Source: Adineta vaga (Eukaryota > Rotifera). Taken from it: DNA of 64,000 bases. The position numbers and the translations under genes were made by a program. The stretch lies in contig CP075494.1 of assembly GCA_021613535.1 (NCBI GenBank), positions 4,898,001-4,962,000 on the forward strand. The letters are read 5' to 3'. Positions 47,101-56,666 of this stretch are shown here, one piece after another (the stretch's first letter is position 1; every line of letters starts with the position of its first letter). A model generated the notes under the pieces. It was given only the letters and a program-made list of their open reading frames with translations, had not been told where the DNA came from and did no database searches.

Positions 47101-48237
47101 ATAATAGTTTTCATAATTTGTTTCATTTTGTATTTTTTCAATAAGAAGTTCATCGAGAAGTAATTGAATTGTTGTTTTTGGAGAGAAACGACTTGTTTGA
47201 GATTGATTAAGAATGGATATATTAATCTTATGTTGATAAAATGATAGAAGAAGCTTCAGACATGATGATTGAAAGAAACATTCAAAGGTTGATGCTAACG
47301 TCATTTCAAGTGGTAAACAGTTGACAATCACACCAGGTAAATCTTTCTTTGGTGGAAGCGAATACATATAAAAAGTTCCAAATTGTTCCGTTAAATTATA
47401 TAAATAAAAACTACCATTTAGAGGACATGAACCATTATTTCTACATGTACAAGGTATAGAATAATATCTTGATCTATATGAATTTGTATACATCTGCGTT
47501 TCTAAACTAGATATCACGAAACTTCCATTATCATATGACGTTCTTAATTGGTATACAACATTAATATAATTTGTCCCCAATGCTGTTACTAGTTGATTTA
47601 GTTGAATGAATCTATTAGTGATTGTAATCGATTGTATAAAATTGACCGTTGTTTTTTCACGTAATGATAAAAGAGTACCGTAAACTTTCGCTTTTAAAAA
47701 TTCTTCGCTCATTAACATCGGATTACTCAATCTTGTACTATTGAATTCATTGAGTATATCCATTGTTATCTGGTATGTACTTTGACAAAATGCACGAATC
47801 AATTGCCACATTGCACTTAGACTTGTTCGAACGTCAATTGACCAAAGTAATGTTAAATCTGCTGCAAATATAAAATCAATCCATGGTTGCGATACAAAAT
47901 CACTTGAACACACTTGATGAAATGACGGCACCGTTTTCGTAAATTTTTCATAAGGAATGGACATTTTTGTGCATGAACATTGTAAACTATCAAAATATTC
48001 CTTGTAAAGATGTTGATAAACCGAATAAGTTGGATATGTGACTGATTCAGTTTTGTGTCGTTGAGTAAATGAAGTATATGTTGCCAGAGTAGTAACAGAA
48101 ATAATCAAAAGTAAAAGATATAATCGAGTAGATAGCAGTTCACGACGAGTAACAGACGGATCGGATGATCGAGAATTAAAAGCATTCCATGTCTTCAGAT
48201 GCGCATAGATGCTTTTGTATAATGATTGTAACCACAT
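44173..48237 (-). CDS. Three-module TM-ectodomain-TM protein B (family unknown)
   Basis: Exons 48237-46902, 46846-45521 and 45464-44173 join to 1,317 residues (3,954 nt). Each exon encodes one module: N-terminal span after an R-L-S/T-T-R-L-Y-x-L motif, CPC or CSC box, FHQICSS or FHQVCSSDFV box, a Cys-x-Cys pair, a GCSVxxxVLxST segment, a YYxxCxPxxCxY box and a closing span with GG (ISLSGGINVILRLISPLIIK). Same family as 35695-39326. The one-exon-one-module structure shows how the triple arose by exon-unit duplication with phase-1 junctions. Module 2 varies most (its FHQICSS box reads STFIQRWW). Function unknown. Confidence 0.75.
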
Positions 48238-48952
48238 TGATAGAACTATGAGGAATTATTCTACACAGTAGTTTGACTTTGTAATGCTATTCATACGTTA
48301 TACAATGAATTTATTAGGATAAAAATAATCAGAAACTTGCAATCTAGAAAACAATATTTTTTTCTTACAACATATTTTGATTACTTTTTTTCTCATTAAA
48401 TTTCAAGTAACCATCAAGGCAATATTATTTTATCGCAATATTGAAACATTTCAATAAAAATATATGTATATAAACTAAATCATGCTTTTTCTCCATCGGA
48501 AACTATCTCTTGAAAACTGACTTTTAGTTAAACAACAAATTTTGTTTTCGGTGCAAAAAAACACTATATGATATAGAACAGGAAATTACGTGGGTGAAGT
48601 TAGCACCATATTCGAGTATTTCTTGTCTCGATTCGCCTGTAAACTTGTGTTAGATGCAGAACTCAATTCTCTATCAAACAATGTTATTTTCAATAGAAAT
48701 TATCAGGAGAAAAAATTTTCAACACTCACACCCTCAAGAGAAAAAAAATAACGAATCAATCATTGACATTTCATCAAGAAATAATCTCATTCATTCGTTG
48801 CCTGTTTATATATGATTGGACTATAGAAGAAGCGCATCATTTCCTTTTTCTCGACCATATTGATCACAAATAGAAGGACCGAATGTAAATAGACCTGTAC
48901 AATCACTTTTATTCATAAGTTGAGAAAAATAAATTTCTTCATATAGATAAAC
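48238..48952. other. Intergenic spacer between divergent genes
   Basis: No gene or structured element recognised. Confidence 0.4.
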
Positions 48953-50625
48953 ATGGAACATTCGTGTGTTCAATTGAATGATTTATCCGATGAAATTCTT
49001 TTGATTATACTCAACAAATTGGAAAAATACCATGTGCTTTATTCTCTTACCGGCGTTAATCAACGGCTTACTAAAGTTGCACATGATTTTATATTTACGA
49101 ATTCTATGACATTATTCCAATATCAATCGCATAAGTTTATTTCTCGATTATCTAACGCAGTTTTTGATCGACTTTGTTCATATGTCTTACCCCAAATTCA
49201 ATATAAAATCAATTGGCTTGATATCGAAGTATCATCGATGGAATGTGTTCTTGTTTCTGGAAATTATCCAAATTTATTTGGTCTTGGCATAGATAATATT
49301 GAAACCGACAATGATCTAAATATCTTTGAAGGCAAAATATTTCGATTAAAGTGACAATGGAATAGATCTCATTCTATTTAAACTTTCAGACAAAAATATT
49401 TTTATAGAAAGATAGAAAAATCAAATCTCATCATTCGTAATTCAATCTGTCGATAAATATGATACATCAAAAAATGTTAATACACGTCTATTCGCACAAA
49501 TTCTCAATACCTTTAACAATTTAAGATATTTAAAGTTTAATTCACTACTTTTCTATGATCAACGAATGTTATCTGTATATTCACCTCCAACGATATTCTC
49601 TTCCACTCTATTAGAGTTGCATGTCATAGTCGATTCTCTTGAGGATTGTCTTTATTTACTTGATGGTCATTTGAATCAACTTCAGACATTTTATGTTGAT
49701 GTACAATACTCATTTACGCGTCCAAGTTTAAAAGAAAAAAAAAGTATGTTTTCATTCAACACTAGTAATATTTATTTGATCTTTTTTTAGGATAACTTAC
49801 AGAATTTACGATGTTTTTCATTAAATTGTTTTTCGGAAACACAATCGTATGATAGAATAATCATCCCTTTATTACAACGAATGGCAAATTTAGAACAACT
49901 AAGTTTATATTTATTGGTTAATAGAAGAGGCAAATTCATTGATGAAAATGATTTAAAGCAGAATATTATTAATTATATGCCAAAATTGAATGCATTTCAT
50001 TTAAACATTTGTTCAACTATATTAATAAAAGACCAAATTTCGTTATCTTCAAATGAAGATATTCAAAAATCGTTCGAATATTTCTTGTATAAATTATTTT
50101 ACTGAAGTAGAACAAGGTCAATGTCATATTTATTCATATCCATTTACGATAAGAAAGTATCTAAACATTACAAATAATTTTCCAGGAGGTTTATTTAAGT
50201 GTGTTACTGAAATATCATTATTTGACGAACATCCTTTTGAACATGAATTTGTTATTCAAATCGCTAAATCATTCCCATTAATGAAAGAATTGACCATTAC
50301 AAATAAAAAACCACAATCTGGAAGACCAAAAACAAAACATGAAAATTTATTTATTATTCAATATTCTTATTTGAAATGTCTTCGTTTAAAAAAAACTCAT
50401 GATGATTATGTTGAACAATATCTAATGGATACAAAAACATGTGTATCTTGCAATGTTAGTCTTCTCTGTGATTATAAATCTTTAAAAAGAGTAACACGCA
50501 AGTTTACATGGAATGCAACACGTTTGAATTGTGGAAAAGTGAGATACGTGTGTCTGGAGAGAATTCGTCAGTTCCCCAAACATTTCAAAAGTTATTTTTT
50601 CAAAACAGACACTCGTATATTGTAA
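48953..50625 (+). pseudogene. Broken F-box/LRR-type gene
   Basis: The 5' part (48953-49354) encodes an F-box (LNDLSDEILLIILNKLEKY, LTGVNQRLTKVAHD). Downstream, open pieces continue with LRR-like content (LFAQILNTFNNLRYLKF; LLELHVIVDSLEDCLYLL; QNLRCFSLNCFS; FPGGLFKCVTEISLFDEHP), ending at 50625 with HFKSYFF. The pieces cannot be joined cleanly. After 49354 no splice pair gives the right phase. The junction around the poly-A run at 49735-49743 is off by one. At about 50088 the frame shifts (KSFEYF then CINYFTEVEQGQCH). It is probably a recent pseudogene of a substrate-adaptor family for ubiquitin ligases; sequencing errors at A runs could explain part. Confidence 0.6.
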
Positions 50626-50630
50626 TTATT

Positions 50631-51100
50631 TTCATTCTTTTTTTGGATAAATATGTCAAATTAGAAGAAAATTGGCTTCATATATTTGTTTAATATATAT
50701 ATATAATTGAAAGTGAGGATATGAATGATTTCTTCAACATATATTCCTATTATTACGCACACGGAACATAATTACATGATTGAAAGATTATAAATGCATA
50801 AAATATTGGTAGATAAATATGTTTTGTTTTTAATGAAAACATACAAGAAAGTTACTTAGATTCATTAACATACTCTATCCCTTTTGCATTACTTTAAAAA
50901 TATAAATTCAATTGTTTGAAATTTCTATTCATCATATTATAGTAAGAATATGGCATTACATATAGTCGTTATTGATAAAAAACTGAAGCCACTTAAAAAA
51001 AACCTTTGATCCAATTCAACCGGAGAAAACAGTAGAAGAGCGTTAGTTGTATTTTGTACAACACAAATACGTGGATGTAGAACGGAATGAAGTCAATGGA
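50631..51100. other. Spacer
   Basis: Nothing supportable. Confidence 0.35.
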
Positions 51101-51700
51101 ACGAAACCATTGTACACAATTGTAAATGGGTGCTATACTGATCTATGTATTTTACTGTTTGTTACTGATTTTAGTTGATTTGAATTTTCGAAACACAACA
51201 ACTACAACAGAAATACCATCGAACCCATGTTAGTATAACAATTCTTCACAAGAGTTCTAACAAGAGTTTCATTCAGTCAATCGAATGCAACTGTTTAATA
51301 TCGAAACAGACAGAAAATAACTAACGGAATGGTATCGTAGTTTTTATTGCATAGATTGATTTTACAATAGTACAGAGAAAGAGAGAAAAGGTTAATAGGA
51401 ATGATTTTTTTATTGATAGGCGCAGCAGGCGCAAATCGATGGTCTACTACAGGCACTACTGTAGTCAATTCAACATATGTTGCAACCGTCAATGGTTTCT
51501 TTACTGATCCCAATGACACACTGTATTTCACAGATGAAGTGTCAAATGCATCTTGAGGGTGGGTGTGAGGATGTAGCAGGCATATCAGGATCGAATGCTA
51601 CACTTATTTCACTACCGATGGGTATTAAAATAGATAATTATATGAATATGTTTGTTGTCGATAATGGAAATCATCGTATTCAGAAATTTCTTAAACTTTG
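51101..51700 (+). pseudogene. NHL-repeat membrane protein remnant
   Basis: Pieces in order: a hydrophobic span followed by a Thr-rich stalk (RNTTTTTEIPSNP, about 51150-51233), then VVNSTYVATVNGFFTDPND (about 51450-51510) and YFTDEVSN, a stop, and after a frame change LPMGIKIDNYMNMFVVDN plus GNHRIQKF (to 51700). These are the opening and one repeat of an NHL beta-propeller protein of the type II kind common in rotifers. Several repeats are missing and frames are broken. Confidence 0.55.
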
Positions 51701-52102
51701 AACACTCGAATTGTATTTGTTTTAGTCATATGAAATATCTTGAAAGTTTATCATCTTATTCATCAAATATACAATATCGTTAAGATTTTAACATGCTATC
51801 AAAGCACTTTTAGAAAGAAAATATCATACAAGAAATTGTCAAGTTAATTATACTCCTTGAAAAGAATAACGTATTTTGTTTATGATACCATATAGAAATA
51901 AAATAACATGAATAAGTGTAATCAAACATACATTTTCTTGCCATATAAATCGCATGTATGTCTTATTCATTTGTATATTCACTCATATTTACGAATTCAA
52001 TGCTTACCTGGAGAACGAATTAATCATACTATTTTCATTCCGTTAAATACATTTGCATATATATATATATACAGAGACAAAACTATTACTAACATTATAA
52101 AC
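51701..52102. other. Spacer / promoter of the next gene
   Basis: The frame upstream of 52103 is open from 51908 but has no signal-peptide logic, so it is taken as 5' flank. A short (TA)n run precedes the start. Confidence 0.4.
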
Positions 52103-52405
52103 ATGTTGAAATTTATTACATTTGGTATTCTTATTTTCATTTGTATAAGCAGTACATCTGCTTTAGTCTGTAATATTGCTCAAAAAGTATGTGGAAGTAA
52201 ATGTTATTATCCCCTTGGTTTGCAATGTCTTGAAGGACATGTTTGCAAGATTGGACAACATGTTTGTGGTGGTGAATGCTATTATGATGTTGGTATTCAC
52301 AATTGTATTGAAGGACATCTGTGCAAGCTTGGACAAAAACTCTGTAATGGACAATGTTATTATCCTATTGGTCAAACATGTGTTAGTCGTCGATGGTTGA
52401 TCTAA
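52103..52405 (+). CDS. Secreted Cys-rich protein with three tandem repeats
   Basis: 100 residues. The signal peptide is at about 1-20 (MLKFITFGILIFICISSTSA). Three repeats of about 32-34 residues follow, each reading C-x-I/L-G/A-Q-x-x-C-G/N-x-x-C-Y-Y-x-x-G-x-x-C (for example CKIGQHVCGGECYYDVG, CKLGQKLCNGQCYYPIG), joined by EGH. Regular cysteines suggest compact disulphide modules like those appended to secreted glycan-binding or glycosidase proteins. The ATG at 52103 was chosen because it gives the signal peptide. Function unknown. Confidence 0.65.
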   Translation: MLKFITFGILIFICISSTSALVCNIAQKVCGSKCYYPLGLQCLEGHVCKIGQHVCGGECYYDVGIHNCIEGHLCKLGQKLCNGQCYYPIGQTCVSRRWLI

Positions 52406-52772
52406 ACGAAGAATTCTTATAGAGAAAAAAACATAACTACATTATTTAGTATTCATTATTCTTTTTTCAATATATTCATATATAGAGCATGATCGGTGTA
52501 CTTTTATGTTAAGATATATCTTGAATATGTCATTCCTTTTTTTTTGTTTCGTAAGGCCATAAAGTAAATACAATGAAATTAACAGTATGCCTTATTTTTT
52601 AAGATAATGATAGAGAAGACACGTGTAAAATATAAGATAAAGTCTAACTATAATATCGTATGTGCAATAACAAATGACTTGCATTTCTTCTGTTTTTTTT
52701 TCTTGTGGTATAAACAACAAAGGTAGGTAAAAGATGAGATAAAAACGTTAACATCGAGTTTGTTTGATACAG
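52406..52772. other. Spacer
   Basis: Nothing seen except poly-T tracts. Confidence 0.35.
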
Positions 52773-54072
52773 ATGCAAACAAGATCGATTCTTGCAGTTT
52801 TAATATTGATTGTAAGTGGCACATTATCACTTGATATTTCACTGAATCAAAATTGGAATTTATGGAAAGAAACGAATAATAAACGTTATTCAGAAAGTGA
52901 AGAACATATTCGGTATAGAATAAATTGTTCCCTTCTTTTTCTAATATTCATATCGAATTATTTTGTTTATCAAGTCGAAATATATGGGAAGATAATTTGA
53001 AGATAGTACGAGAACATAATCTTAAAGCTGATCTCGGTATTTATACATTCTGGCTTGGAATGAATAAATTTGCTGATTTGGTAAGCTTTCAAAGATATGA
53101 ATATGAATATGCAATTGATTTTATATATCTATAAATAGACCGGTGCAGAATTTGCTAAAACGATGACTAGTCCCAAGAGTCCCGTACGTAGTCAAGATCA
53201 TCAAGGATATACACGAGATCCAAATGTAAAATTACCGGATACCGTTGGTAATGTATAGAAAATTGTAGTTCTATAATGATTACATTGATGTATTCTATAG
53301 ATTGGCGTGATAAAGGTTATGTTACTCCTGTTAAAGCTCAAGGTCAATGTACATCTGATTGGGCATTTTCAGCAACTGGTTCGCTTGAAGGTCAACATTT
53401 TAATGCTACAGGCAAACTTGTCGTACTCTCCGAACAAAATCTAGTTGATTGTTCAGGTAAACAAGGCAATATGGGTTGTGTTGGTGGAGAAGTCGATCAA
53501 GCATTTCAATACATCAAAGAAAACAATGGTATTGATACGGAAGATGCTTATCCATATGAAGATGATGATAATCGTTGTCGATTCAAACCAGAAGGTGTTG
53601 GTGCTACTGTAACTGGTTATAATAATATCACATCGAAAGATGAAAATGCACTTCAACAAGCTGTTGCTACGATTGGTCCCATTTCAGTTGCCATCGATGC
53701 TAGTCATAATTCATTTCAATTATATAAACAAGGTGGTATGTATCTACTTTTCTCATTTTTTTGAAGAATTATTTTCTAATCCAAATGTTTTAGTTTATCA
53801 TGAAGTCTTCTGTTCACAAATTCATCTGAATCTTGCAGTTCTTACTGTTGGTTATGGAAATGAATCTGGCAAAGATTATTGGCTTGTCAAAAATAGGTAT
53901 ATATCCTTCTTAAATTTTATTCTTTTTTTTCTATGCAATCATATCGTATCTCTTCATTTCTAGTTGGGGTGAAAATTGGGGCGATCACGGGTACATCAAA
54001 ATGACCCGTAATAAACGCAATGAATGTGGTATTGCTACATCAGCTAGTTATCCACTTGTGAACAAGTTTTAA
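52773..54072 (+). CDS. Cathepsin L-like protein lacking catalytic Cys and His (pseudo-protease)
   Basis: Exons 52773-52912, 52975-53080, 53139-53247, 53301-53735, 53794-53896 and 53964-54072 join to 333 residues (1,002 nt), a normal cathepsin L length. Signal peptide, an inhibitory propeptide ([31 protein letters not shown]) and a mature papain fold are all present: [66 protein letters not shown]. The active-site motif QCGSCWAF reads QCTSDWAF, so Cys is Asp. The catalytic His in the usual LDHAVLVVGYG is Leu ([11 protein letters not shown]). Only the Asn (KNSW) remains. All splice sites and the frame are intact, so this is probably a conserved pseudo-enzyme rather than a dead gene. Confidence 0.8.
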
Positions 54073-54771
54073 TTTTTTTATAATTTGATCATTATTTTTC
54101 ATTCATACGGCAATCACAATAAAATTTTCAATCTAGGAAGAGAAAGAATATCTTAAAAGTATAAGTATGAATGAATGATAAACTAAATGGTTCTCTCATC
54201 TAACAATTAGTTGATAGTGAATCCTCTGTGTAAGTAGATGAATAATATATTTAGAGCCGTTAGTCAGTCGTCCTTTCATTTTGTCTCATATAAAAAATAT
54301 GCTGTTGTTCATGGCACTGTAGTGTTTACATTAAATTATAACTGTCTACGCCATATTCCTAGATCACAAGTGCGTTTTATAATACGATTAGTTTTTATAC
54401 TAGTTAGCAATCTGCCTGGATATTTATCATTATTAAATTTAGTGGCAACAACAACTAGGACGAAAGCTATCTGCCGAACATGATGTAAAGGTAGTCGAAT
54501 ATGAATTAGATACATTTTGCAAGTGCCTATGACTCATTTTATTGGTACGCTTTTACTCGAATATATTTTGAATTCCTACTCGTACTGTGTTTTTTCCAAC
54601 CGCATGATTACTCCATACAGTTGACTCATAAGCGTCGATTGATGGAAAGAAAAGAAAAAAGTAAACTCGGTAGAAGAAAATGAATAAAAGATTCTTGCAC
54701 AACACAACATCGTGTAGTATATAATATACATAAAAGAAAAAAAGAAATTGTAAGAAAAGACAAACATCACC
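54073..54771. other. Intergenic spacer
   Basis: Open frames at 54238-54483 (plus) and 54576-54773 (minus) show no family features. Nothing supportable. Confidence 0.4.
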
Positions 54772-56493
54772 ATGAGTTTAGAAATATTACCAAATGAAAT
54801 TTTACTTGATATCTTTGAATATTTTACTGGTATCGATCTACTTCGTACATTTTATGGACTTAATTCTCGTCTTAATATGGTTCTTCATGATCGTTTTCCC
54901 AATTGTTCTATTGATTTTCATTCCATATCAAAACATAATTTTGATACCATATGTCAACAATACCTCCCAACAATGTCCAATTATATTAGCACCTTTCATC
55001 TTACTGATAATGAAGATACACCGAAGCAAATTCAACTATTTATTTCAACTATTTCATCATTTGATCAATTTATTCGATTAAATCATCTTTCCATATCAAA
55101 TCTTCGTTCATATTCAATTCTTCAGACAATTCTCGACAGATGTTATCATCTGCCAAATCTTACTCATTTGAACTTCAACAATTGTTATCTACAAAATGAT
55201 AATAAGATTAATTTTCAATCCATTATAAATTCAATTTGGAATCTACCAACATTGACACATTGCACAATTGGTATTGCCATCAAAGGACAATGTATGTTTT
55301 GTACACCAACTCATATATCTTCATCCATTGCACATTTATCTATTGAAAGAATTCAAATAGAATTAAATCAAATCAATTGTTTATTTGAATTTACACCTAA
55401 TCTTCAATATCTTTCATTATCTATAAGATCATTCGTTGAAACGAACTATCAGCCGGTTTCACTTCCAACTTTGACGAATCTGAATATTCATTCGATTATT
55501 ACATGTAATGCATCAAATATGATTCTTCTATTACAAAATACTCCAAATCTTTATCGATTAAACATTGATTTATCATGTGAAATCGTTGATGGTCATCAAT
55601 TGCAAGATATTATTCGAAATAATTTACCTAAACTCGAAGAACTTCAATTAAAAATGAAAATGACCTTATCTTTAGGACAAGATATACAAAATCGTGCCGA
55701 TACAGTATTCAATTCATTTCAAACTCCCTTTTGGATTGATGAACATCAATGGTTTGTCCGTTGTCTTACATCAAATCGAACTATTTATTTGTATAGTCTA
55801 TCATCTAATTACGAAGACAATCTTCCGGTGATATTCAGATCAACATATCAACATGATGATCAACGAGATTTTTATAATAAAATAACAAAAATTATCTCTC
55901 CAACATTTTATGATCAACCATTATCGTCCAACATTCATTTAACTGAATTAGAAGAACTTCATCTTAATCTTCCGATTGTTGAACAATTTTGGACTTTAAT
56001 GCCAAATTTAAATCATTTGAAAACATTGAAAATATATTTACATACAAATGTTTTTCGAGCACAAGTTCAAGCGTTACTAGATCGAGCACCTCATCTATGT
56101 CGATTGTGTATTAATCAACATGAATCAACAATTTTGCCAACATCACTTTTCAAATATACGAATCTATCGATTCATGAACTTGATCTACGAGAAATGAATC
56201 GATATTTTAATGAACAAGATTGTCTCAATTTTAGTCTTTCACCATTGGGTATTCAATGTCAAAAGTTATCCATATTAGTTTCCAACCGACAATGTATTAT
56301 CTCTTTAATCAACACAATGACCAAACTTCGATTGTTAAATGTTCGATGTAAAGATGAAACTTATATTGAATCATCAACAATAGAAGATAATAATCAAGAC
56401 GATTGTATACAAATGTTAAAAGATCATTTACCATCACAATGTGTGATTGTGAGAGATTCGAAATTGACATGTAGTATCATTATATGGATTTAG
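54772..56493 (+). CDS. F-box protein with leucine-rich-repeat-like region
   Basis: 573 residues, single exon. An F-box opens the protein (LEILPNEILLDIFEYFTGID, LRTFYGLNSRLN), expected to bind Skp1 in an SCF ubiquitin ligase. The rest is a run of LRR-like strands (LTHLNFNNCYL, LPTLTNLNIHS, LPKLEELQLKM, LTELEELHLNL, LNHLKTLKIYL) which would select substrates. Start ATG follows a clean 5' flank (CACCATG). Unlike the copy at 48953-50625 the frame is intact. Belongs to the large F-box families of bdelloids; substrate unknown. Confidence 0.8.
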   Translation: MSLEILPNEILLDIFEYFTGIDLLRTFYGLNSRLNMVLHDRFPNCSIDFHSISKHNFDTICQQYLPTMSNYISTFHLTDNEDTPKQIQLFISTISSFDQFIRLNHLSISNLRSYSILQTILDRCYHLPNLTHLNFNNCYLQNDNKINFQSIINSIWNLPTLTHCTIGIAIKGQCMFCTPTHISSSIAHLSIERIQIELNQINCLFEFTPNLQYLSLSIRSFVETNYQPVSLPTLTNLNIHSIITCNASNMILLLQNTPNLYRLNIDLSCEIVDGHQLQDIIRNNLPKLEELQLKMKMTLSLGQDIQNRADTVFNSFQTPFWIDEHQWFVRCLTSNRTIYLYSLSSNYEDNLPVIFRSTYQHDDQRDFYNKITKIISPTFYDQPLSSNIHLTELEELHLNLPIVEQFWTLMPNLNHLKTLKIYLHTNVFRAQVQALLDRAPHLCRLCINQHESTILPTSLFKYTNLSIHELDLREMNRYFNEQDCLNFSLSPLGIQCQKLSILVSNRQCIISLINTMTKLRLLNVRCKDETYIESSTIEDNNQDDCIQMLKDHLPSQCVIVRDSKLTCSIIIWI

Positions 56494-56666
56494 AAATAAA
56501 TATTTGAGAGACTCATGACTTTTTTTCTTTTGTTTGTATGACTCATTGTTTTTCTTCCGAGGAAAGAACATACCTGTACTTTTAACGTTTTTTCCAACAT
56601 ATGAATTCTTCTTTCGACGAATTGAGTTATAAAATGCACACATTCTGTGAAAGAAGTTTCTAGAAA

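Noticed and set aside
35695-48237. Assigning the three-module proteins to DEG/ENaC outright
   Set aside because: Only topology and a GG pair in the last span agree; no GxS filter and a different cysteine pattern. Kept as hypothesis only.
54238-54483. 81-codon plus-strand frame
   Set aside because: No conserved features or splice context.
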